Assembly (NCBI GenBank): GCA_030610515.1
Contig: JAUWRQ010000041.1
Location: forward strand, 1 to 7,557
Reading direction: 5' to 3'
From: Candidatus Eiseniibacteriota bacterium
Lineage (GTDB): Bacteria > Joyebacterota > Joyebacteria > Joyebacterales > Joyebacteraceae
Length of the DNA: 7,557 bases
The translations under genes and the position numbers were made by a program. The notes under the pieces are model-generated. The model searched no databases. It saw nothing but the letters and a program-made list of their open reading frames with translations, and was not told the origin of the DNA. This document shows, piece by piece, positions 7,401 through 7,557 of this stretch (within the stretch, counting starts at the first letter, position 1; every line of letters starts with the position of its first letter).

Positions 7401-7557
7401 GTGACTGAGGAACATGCCCACGCCAGGATCACTCACGAGCTGCGAGCCCAGAAGAGTGAAGCCACGCACCACCGTGTCGCTGCCGTTGCCGCTCGAGTAG
7501 AAGACCTTGATCGCGGAACTCGGAGCGATCGTCACGCAATCAGGTTCACCCGTCTCG
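1446..7557 (-). CDS. Giant multidomain surface protein: two beta-helices, autotransporter-like passenger, cadherin-like, nested ASH/nidogen-like units, C-terminal sorting domain (5' truncated)
   Basis: The frame is open without interruption from the window edge to TAG at 1448-1446, giving 2036 visible residues (numbered here from the codon at 7556). The GTG at 7535 is not the start: the residues before it (ETGEPDC) match SETREPDC inside the second beta-helix, so the N-terminal strand of helix 1 and the signal peptide lie outside, probably 50-100 residues further. Order: beta-helix 1 with F-x-x-N and GGA[IV] repeats (1-261); W-x-x-x-x-NW entry motif (about 274-282) and repetitive passenger (262-797) closed by PGDSPG (about 723-728); cadherin/Big_9-like domain (842-934); complete beta-helix 2 opening with a YVPADAPTIQAGID-type start (938-1234); two tandem ASH plus nidogen-like units (1241-1591 and 1592-1936); FlgD-Ig/Por-like sorting domain (1941-2036) with NYPNPFNP and terminal RKMILLK. 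No enzymatic motif is visible, so an adhesin or structural surface role is inferred. There is no outer-membrane barrel, so export by a type IX-like or unknown route through the C-terminal domain is likely. Confidence 0.9.
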   Translation of the reverse strand, partial: ETGEPDCVTIAPSSAIKVFYSSGNGSDTVVRGFTLLGSQLVSDPGVGMFLSHSDVTVENCIFRDLQSTTGGGGVHMENGSSPSFTDCVFDHCISMGDGGAVSGLSANPTFTRCVFDANTAGYDGGAIRFGDGVSAVFDACTFDHNTSNGGSAIACVSDMFRAAAVCTVRNSIIAFGFDSQAAYCAGTGAITLECSDVYGNFNGDYVGCIAGQNGINGNISVDPLFCGGLEPSQPLALSSTSPCTEENQPVCGQMGAYGLGCAGLVYWDAGGDGETWEDPYNWEFDELPGPDDHPWIGLPDTVYVSSYQTVNSLTLAAIVGEIVLDIQYAALTVTTTLTNNETIIVRDGAMLNAPDGGRGSQIVNELGATFQLDDGYITGSGSFLNRGYFQKTGPGRSYVFVDFTNDVYGGPRGDDGLMDAEAGTLDMGGELDNLGRLNIYAGQGTMVSKHYLRGEARAGSGTFLNSGVVDIADGGALIGLANTTLSSSGTVNNRGEIAVGTGATFYNENGGEFVLEDADLTGTGDFRNRGYFISTGTDWSTILLSFTNENVGRGDDGLVDAESGTLDIGGEFDNLDRLNIYAGQGTMVSKHYLGGEARAGSGTFMNSGTIDLAPGALFRAGVNTDVSSSGEFDVGGLLEVREGAQFTSAGNVEIEPGGDFDARGTVTNQFGANFVNRGRISLSGNATVDNDGYFDHRENALLRGSGTFDTADGMASMKGVVEPGDSPGVMSYVGDFLQTGTSQIRLEIGGYEAGDDYDVLSIDGVAELDGTVELIFLPGFEPVLDDSFDVIVETGRSRGSASRDPNFDCYAGLTVSDSLYMEPIQRDTKFLFKAVGGAIGNGRPIAADDVGSVAGYAPLSIAVLGNDSDPDFDALSVLDVFGDEAMGEAYVNEGDQSVTYFALPGFAGADSFRYVVGDCVSGTDTAYVRVTVTPPPRTWYVPADAPTIQAGIDSAAVGDTVVVACGTYYESDVALKSGVTLLSETREPDCVTIDASGRAGRVMYCSDVDESTVVAGFTLTAGMTAESGGNLYCSGSSPEFLDCVFATGVADLYGGAVALEQSSSPTFTRCLFALNWSVVGGGLASRDNSYATLNECLFVGNTAKLYGGAIYCDSGAYAELAGCTLHENAANDGAGVYVTGGDVTLSNSIVAFAPYGEAVGCGAEATADLDCTDVYGNYGGDWVGCIAGQAGLYGNFSLDPTFCVPESLNFYLQVGSPCANAPECGLVGAYPVGCDQPPMVPDIDVVPLVVELEAGNRTVVCDTLTITNEGFGDLVWRIREAPVVARGGVVGGGREAVEFRAGAASSGESRRAEFGSALGSARAPANKGERDQRVGGRGSGGPDGFGYTWIDSDDLGGPSFVWQDITGVGTPLTLTDDDFEEVALPFAFPFYGRPQTLVRISSNGYVTFGPDASAYNHDPIPTVEAPGNLIAPFWVDLNPELGGSIHYHHDGVTGRFVVQYTDIYDYWSTGTKTFQVTLDPNGSIRFKYFDMNGDTELGSIGVEDEVGASGLQVAFNSAYVHDALVVLIHDSVPWLVETPVGDTQAGGIAQEIELCAYPAGLEPGLHEVDLVFESNDPDEPEFVVSLGLLVVGPPQIEVQPEDLSFTVMGGESACDSMYVANTGGDDLSWTVGKSPRDPGSHGQPRRLPPDVPERHGDAVSSSTRPEVPELGRDGTRGGARGYGGPDAYGYSWRDSDDLGGPVFSWFDISGVGSPLMMGDDTAQTIALPFAFPFYGGVEHFVTIGSNGYLTFGSNGMIPSNTPIPDAATPNAIVAPFWDDLNPMLAGSVHTYWNAQTSEFVVQYTGILRAYEPSSNLTFQVILRDDGSMLFQYHTMLGTLTSATVGIESPSGAVGLPVAYDEAYVHNGLAAEIAPGCPWLTAVPWYGVSAPGMSEPISICVDATDLALGEHTCNLLVRSDDPDSVTVIVPVLVYVVDTGVEGTPVRYELLGNYPNPFNPMTEICYALPSPATVDLEVYTLSGRLVRRLLAGEPQDPGRYAVIWDGRDQNGRLAASGVYFYRLVADAEALTRKMILLK
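1449..1736 (-). other. C-terminal FlgD-Ig / type IX-like sorting domain
   Basis: The last 96 residues follow the widespread FCB-superphylum pattern: YELLGNYPNPFNP, a hydrophobic strand, VDLEVYTLSGRLVR, VIWDGRDQNGR, ASGVYFYRL, and the terminal RKMILLK. In Bacteroidetes related C-terminal domains direct type IX secretion and are cleaved or anchored; in GC-rich candidate phyla the same domain is common but its translocon is less well characterised. Here it is the only visible sorting signal of the giant protein. Confidence 0.9.
1749..2783 (-). repeat. Tandem protein unit 2: ASH-like fold with inserted nidogen-like domain
   Basis: This 345-residue unit (1592-1936) begins PPQIEVQPEDLSFTV and NTGGDDLSWTV, the first strands of an ASH/HYDIN-type Ig domain. 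A charged Arg/Gly-rich linker follows (1634-1687), then a beta-sandwich from YGYSW through DSDDLGGP, LPFAFPFYG, SNGYLTFG and APFWDDLNP to AYVHNGL (1688-1873). Then come CPWL and RSDDPDSV, the final strands of the interrupted ASH fold. It aligns over its whole length with the unit at 2784-3836. Confidence 0.8.
2784..3836 (-). repeat. Tandem protein unit 1: ASH-like fold with inserted nidogen-like domain
   Basis: This 351-residue unit (1241-1591) has the same order as unit 2: DIDVVPLVVELEAGNR and NEGFGDLVWRI, a 62-residue low-complexity basic linker, a nidogen-like sandwich with DSDDLGGP, LPFAFPFYG, SNGYVTFG, APFWVDLNP and AYVHDAL, then PWLVE and ESNDPDEPEFVVSL closing the ASH fold. Related YTWIDS...FYG...SNG modules occur in secreted FCB proteins; the binding partner is unknown. 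Confidence 0.8.
3855..4745 (-). other. Second right-handed beta-helix domain (complete)
   Basis: Residues 938-1234 open with TWYVPADAPTIQAGID, the usual first coil of this pectate-lyase-like class, then run through coils carrying the Pmp-type signatures GGAV/FALN/FVGN/GGAI, each with a Cys at the same place (1043, 1070, 1096, 1123). The domain closes with a six-Cys module ending GAYPVGC. No catalytic residues of polysaccharide lyases are recognisable, so a structural or adhesive role is more likely. Confidence 0.85.
4755..5033 (-). other. Cadherin-like / Big_9 Ig-like domain
   Basis: Residues 842-934 show the pattern of bacterial cadherin-like tandem domains: PIAADDVGSV, VLGNDSDPDFDALSV with an acidic calcium-binding-type cluster, VTYFALPGFAGADSFRYVV and a final VRVTV strand. 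It is present once and links the passenger-like region to the second beta-helix. Confidence 0.8.
5733..5900 (-). repeat. Passenger internal repeat, copy 2
   Basis: This 56-residue segment (553-608, RGDDGLVDAESG to GTFMNSG) is identical to copy 1 at 49 of 56 residues by my count. Weaker similarity extends outward so that the full unit is about 141 residues, the distance between the copies (423 bases). Confidence 0.85.
6156..6323 (-). repeat. Passenger internal repeat, copy 1
   Basis: This 56-residue segment (412-467, RGDDGLMDAEAG to GTFLNSG) includes a fully conserved core RLNIYAGQGTMVSKHYL shared with copy 2. The longest identical DNA block between the copies is 26 bases (6211-6236 and 5788-5813); elsewhere many third positions differ. 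Confidence 0.85.
6774..7557 (-). other. First right-handed beta-helix domain (N-terminal part outside window)
   Basis: Residues 1-261 are Pmp-type beta-helix coils with GGAV, FDAN, GGAI and FDHN motifs and a Cys repeated every 26 or 27 residues (60, 87, 113, 140, 166). The domain closes with a six-Cys module ending GAYGLGC. Comparison with the second helix shows that the first coil, expected to read like YVP...PTIQ, is upstream of the window. Confidence 0.85.

Noticed and set aside
7533..7535. GTG as possible start codon of the giant protein
   Set aside because: The frame stays open to the window edge and the codons before GTG (ETGEPDC) match the inside of the second beta-helix, so the GTG is an internal Val.
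1446..7557. A classical autotransporter or chlamydial Pmp protein
   Set aside because: The passenger and GGAI/FxxN motifs are similar, but the C-terminus is a FlgD-like sorting domain, not an outer-membrane beta-barrel.

Overview
The window is GC-rich bacterial DNA. It carries the 3' end of a DNA-repair gene on the plus strand, then two genes on the minus strand: a small secreted protein and one enormous, 5'-truncated, multidomain surface protein that fills about four fifths of the window. The giant protein ends in the FlgD-Ig/type IX-like sorting domain with the NYPNPFNP signature and contains polymorphic-membrane-protein-type beta-helices with Cys-rich caps. This suggests a GC-rich member of the FCB superphylum (an Eisenbacteria-, Krumholzibacteria- or Zixibacteria-like lineage) rather than a classical Bacteroidetes. 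That placement is inferred from domain content, not from a marker gene.

Layout: 1-507 (+) is the C-terminal PD-(D/E)XK nuclease domain of an AddA-type helicase-nuclease. 508-646 is a convergent intergenic region with two GC-rich inverted repeats, one of them an 11-bp perfect stem. 647-1375 (-) is a 242-residue signal-peptide-bearing protein. 1376-1445 is a 70-bp spacer holding a perfect 11-bp stem and the ribosome binding site of the small gene. 1446-7557 (-) is the giant surface protein, with 2036 residues visible and its N-terminus outside the window.

From N to C the giant protein contains: a Cys-laddered right-handed beta-helix with a six-Cys end module; an autotransporter-passenger-like region with two long internal repeats, closed by a PGDSPG-type module but with no beta-barrel; a cadherin/Big_9-like domain; a second complete beta-helix with the same six-Cys end module; two tandem units of about 350 residues, in each of which a nidogen-like beta-sandwich appears to be inserted into an ASH/HYDIN-type Ig fold; and the C-terminal FlgD-like sorting domain.

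The two minus-strand genes probably form a short transcription unit (giant gene first, small secreted gene 70 bp downstream), so the region reads as a surface/secretion locus next to an unrelated repair gene. I see no mobile element, CRISPR array, RNA gene or defence system. The unusual content is the protein architecture and the hairpins, not a new multi-gene system.
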